Shown here: in pieces, positions 5,953-7,353 of the stretch
Layout: each line of letters opens with the position of its first letter
Position numbering within the stretch: the stretch's first letter is position 1
DNA from: Planctomycetales bacterium
Lineage (GTDB): Bacteria; Planctomycetota; Planctomycetia; Pirellulales; Thermoguttaceae
Reading direction: 5' to 3'
Assembly (NCBI GenBank): GCA_007122045.1
Contig: SKJM01000526.1
Span: 1 to 7,353, forward strand
Length of the DNA: 7,353 nucleotides
The notes under the pieces: generated by a model
What the model saw: only the letters and a program-made list of their open reading frames with translations
Database searches by the model: none
Told to the model about the DNA's origin: nothing
Translations under genes and position numbers: made by a program

Positions 5953-5981
5953 TTGTTATGACGGTTGCACCGTGGTATACT
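5953..5981 (+). promoter_or_regulatory. Sigma70-type promoter of the oxidoreductase gene
   Basis: TTGTTA (5953-5958, 4 of 6), a 17-bp spacer, and TATACT (5976-5981, 5 of 6) preceded by TGG, an extended -10. Transcription should start near 5988, leaving an untranslated leader of about 79 nt. It abuts the direct repeats, as expected for a promoter activated from a site at the -35. Confidence 0.65.
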
Positions 5982-6007
5982 AGGCAAATGTGCAAGGTAT
6001 CGTGTCC

Positions 6008-6027
6008 CGCCGGACTAAGGTTCGGCG
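6008..6027 (+). other. Hairpin in the 5' leader of the oxidoreductase mRNA
   Basis: CGCCGGAC (6008-6015) pairs with GTTCGGCG (6020-6027) over eight base pairs, including one G-U, closing a four-base TAAG loop. No T tract follows, so it is not an intrinsic terminator. It lies about 20 nt after the predicted start and about 26 nt before the Shine-Dalgarno, and may stabilise the mRNA. No function is demonstrated. Confidence 0.35.
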
Positions 6028-6066
6028 CTCCCCGTTTCCAACGTTCGAAAAGCAAGGAAAACTGTT

Positions 6067-7353
6067 GTGAGCACGAAGAAAACCCGACGTGATTTCCTCC
6101 GGGCAGGCCTCGCCACCGGCGCCGCGGCCTTTGCCGGGCCTTATCTCCTTCCCGCACGGGCGCGGGGCGCCAACGACCGCATCGTACTGGGCGGCATCGG
6201 CGTGGGAAACATGGGCAGCGGCCTGGTTCGCTCCTTCTCGCGATCCTGCCGGATCGCCGCCATTGCCGACGTCTACCTGCCGCGCGCCGGACAGGTGGCC
6301 GAATCGGTCGGCGCGAAGCACGTGTACCAGGACTACCGCAAGCTGCTCGAGCGCGACGACATCGACGCGGTCATCGTGGCCACCCCGCACGGCTGGCACG
6401 CGCTGAACTGCATTCACGCGGCGCAGGCGGAAAAGGACATCTACTGCGAGAAACCGCTCACCTACTCCATCCTGGAAGGCCGGCGCGTTGTCGAGGCCGT
6501 GCGCAAGTACAAGTGCGTGCTGCAAACCGGCAGCCAGCAGCGTTCGGGCCGCAACGAGTACACCGGCTGCATGTACGTCCGCAACGGCGCGCTGGGCAAG
6601 CTCACCCACGTGTTCGCCTCGAACTACCACAGCCCCATGGAGCCGAAGTGGCCCGAGCAGGACATTCCCGAAGGATTGGATTGGGGCGCGTGGTGCGGGG
6701 CGGCCGAGCCGCCGCCGTACAACTTCGTCATCTGGGACAACCGCAGCAACCCGAGCTGGGTCTCCATCCATCCCTTCTCCGGCGGCGAGGTGGCCGATTG
6801 GGGCAGTCACGGGCTCGACATGGCGCAGTGGGGCCTGGGCACCGACGAGAGCGGTCCCGAGGAAATCTGGACCGAGGGCGAACCGTTTGTGCCGAAGGCC
6901 AGCACCCCGGAAGAGCCCGGCGGCAGGCACCGCGGCGTCAATTCGCCCAAGGTGTTGATGAAATATCCCGGCGATATTGTCATGGAGCTTGCCGGCGGGC
7001 CGGGCAACAGCGGCGTGCGCTTCGTCGGCGAGAAAGGGAACATTACCGTCACCCGCGGCCGATTCAGTTCCGATCCCGCCGACCTGACCGCCGAGCCCAT
7101 CGAAAACCCGTCGGTCGAACTTTACCGCAGCCCCGGCCATCACCGCGACTGGCTCGACTGCATCAAGGAGCGGCGCGACCCGGTCGCCCATGCCGAGGTC
7201 GGGCATCGCACGGCCACCGTGTGCCACCTGATGAACATCGCCCGCTGGGTGAGCGAACGGACCGGCGAGACCGGCCAACGGCTCCGCTGGGACGCCAAGA
7301 GCGAGCGTTTCACCAATAGCGACGAAGCGAACCGGTTCCTCGACCGGCCGCGG
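6067..7353 (+). CDS. Tat-exported Gfo/Idh/MocA-family oxidoreductase (3' end outside window)
   Basis: An NAD(P)-dependent dehydrogenase-like protein of the glucose-fructose oxidoreductase / inositol dehydrogenase family. The start is GTG 6067, with AAGGA (6054-6058) 8 nt upstream. The frame is open for 429 codons to the window end; from family length only a few residues are probably missing. The N-terminus is a twin-arginine signal: TRRDFLRAG (6-14), an Ala/Gly-rich hydrophobic stretch, then a probable cut after ARA (30-32). The Rossmann domain follows with GIGVGNMGSG (43-52), IAAIADVY (63-70), VIVATPHGWHA (102-112) and the signature CEKPL (127-131). The C-terminal domain carries GGEVADWGSHGLDMAQWGLG (239-258), where Asp244 and His248 sit in the usual catalytic region. 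The substrate is not identifiable; a sugar or polyol is likely. The upstream XylR-type regulator and repeats suggest inducible expression. Confidence 0.94.
   Translation, partial: MSTKKTRRDFLRAGLATGAAAFAGPYLLPARARGANDRIVLGGIGVGNMGSGLVRSFSRSCRIAAIADVYLPRAGQVAESVGAKHVYQDYRKLLERDDIDAVIVATPHGWHALNCIHAAQAEKDIYCEKPLTYSILEGRRVVEAVRKYKCVLQTGSQQRSGRNEYTGCMYVRNGALGKLTHVFASNYHSPMEPKWPEQDIPEGLDWGAWCGAAEPPPYNFVIWDNRSNPSWVSIHPFSGGEVADWGSHGLDMAQWGLGTDESGPEEIWTEGEPFVPKASTPEEPGGRHRGVNSPKVLMKYPGDIVMELAGGPGNSGVRFVGEKGNITVTRGRFSSDPADLTAEPIENPSVELYRSPGHHRDWLDCIKERRDPVAHAEVGHRTATVCHLMNIARWVSERTGETGQRLRWDAKSERFTNSDEANRFLDRPR

Noticed and set aside
3670..5961. 763-codon plus-strand open frame across moxR and the regulator gene
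   Set aside because: It is antisense to moxR and out of frame with the regulator. Composition turns to Arg/Gly/Ala-rich shadow sequence and no domain is visible.
5980..7278. 432-codon minus-strand open frame over the oxidoreductase
   Set aside because: It is antisense to a gene with a Tat signal, Rossmann motif and EKP signature, so it is a shadow frame.

Overview
The window looks like chromosomal DNA from a high-GC planctomycete. Three things point that way. There is a Tat-exported Gfo/Idh/MocA oxidoreductase of the type greatly expanded in Planctomycetes. Next to it is a XylR-type regulator that fuses a sugar-binding-like domain to an AraC DNA-binding domain. The EF-Ts carries a TAPV sequence where most bacteria have TDFV. 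The lineage is inferred from remembered family traits, not from a database search. I see no mobile element, CRISPR array or prophage.

Layout. Bases 1-189 hold the 3' end of a plus-strand gene whose identity is uncertain (possibly a parvulin-type isomerase). It runs tail to tail into a minus-strand translation and nucleotide cluster, rpsB-tsf-pyrH-frr (3280 down to 193), a widespread bacterial gene order. A good sigma70-type promoter lies at 3413-3441. It is followed by a leader of about 125 nt that can fold into two helical domains ahead of a Shine-Dalgarno and a probable TTG start for rpsB. Upstream on the same strand is a tRNA-Gln(TTG) gene with its own promoter, then a MoxR-family AAA+ ATPase (3688-4626).

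MoxR is divergent, across a 79-bp gap, from the XylR/AraC-type regulator (4706-5911, plus). A 155-bp intergenic region follows. It holds two 15-bp direct repeats 20 bp apart, directly upstream of a strong sigma70-like promoter with an extended -10. That promoter drives the Gfo/Idh/MocA oxidoreductase, which starts at GTG 6067 and runs off the window end. The regulator, operator-like repeats, promoter and oxidoreductase together look like a small sugar-responsive module.

No clearly new system is visible. The points most worth following up are the XylR-type operator and promoter, the structured rpsB leader, the altered EF-Ts contact motif, and a possibly leaderless orphan moxR. Several long open frames antisense to these genes are high-GC shadows and are left out.
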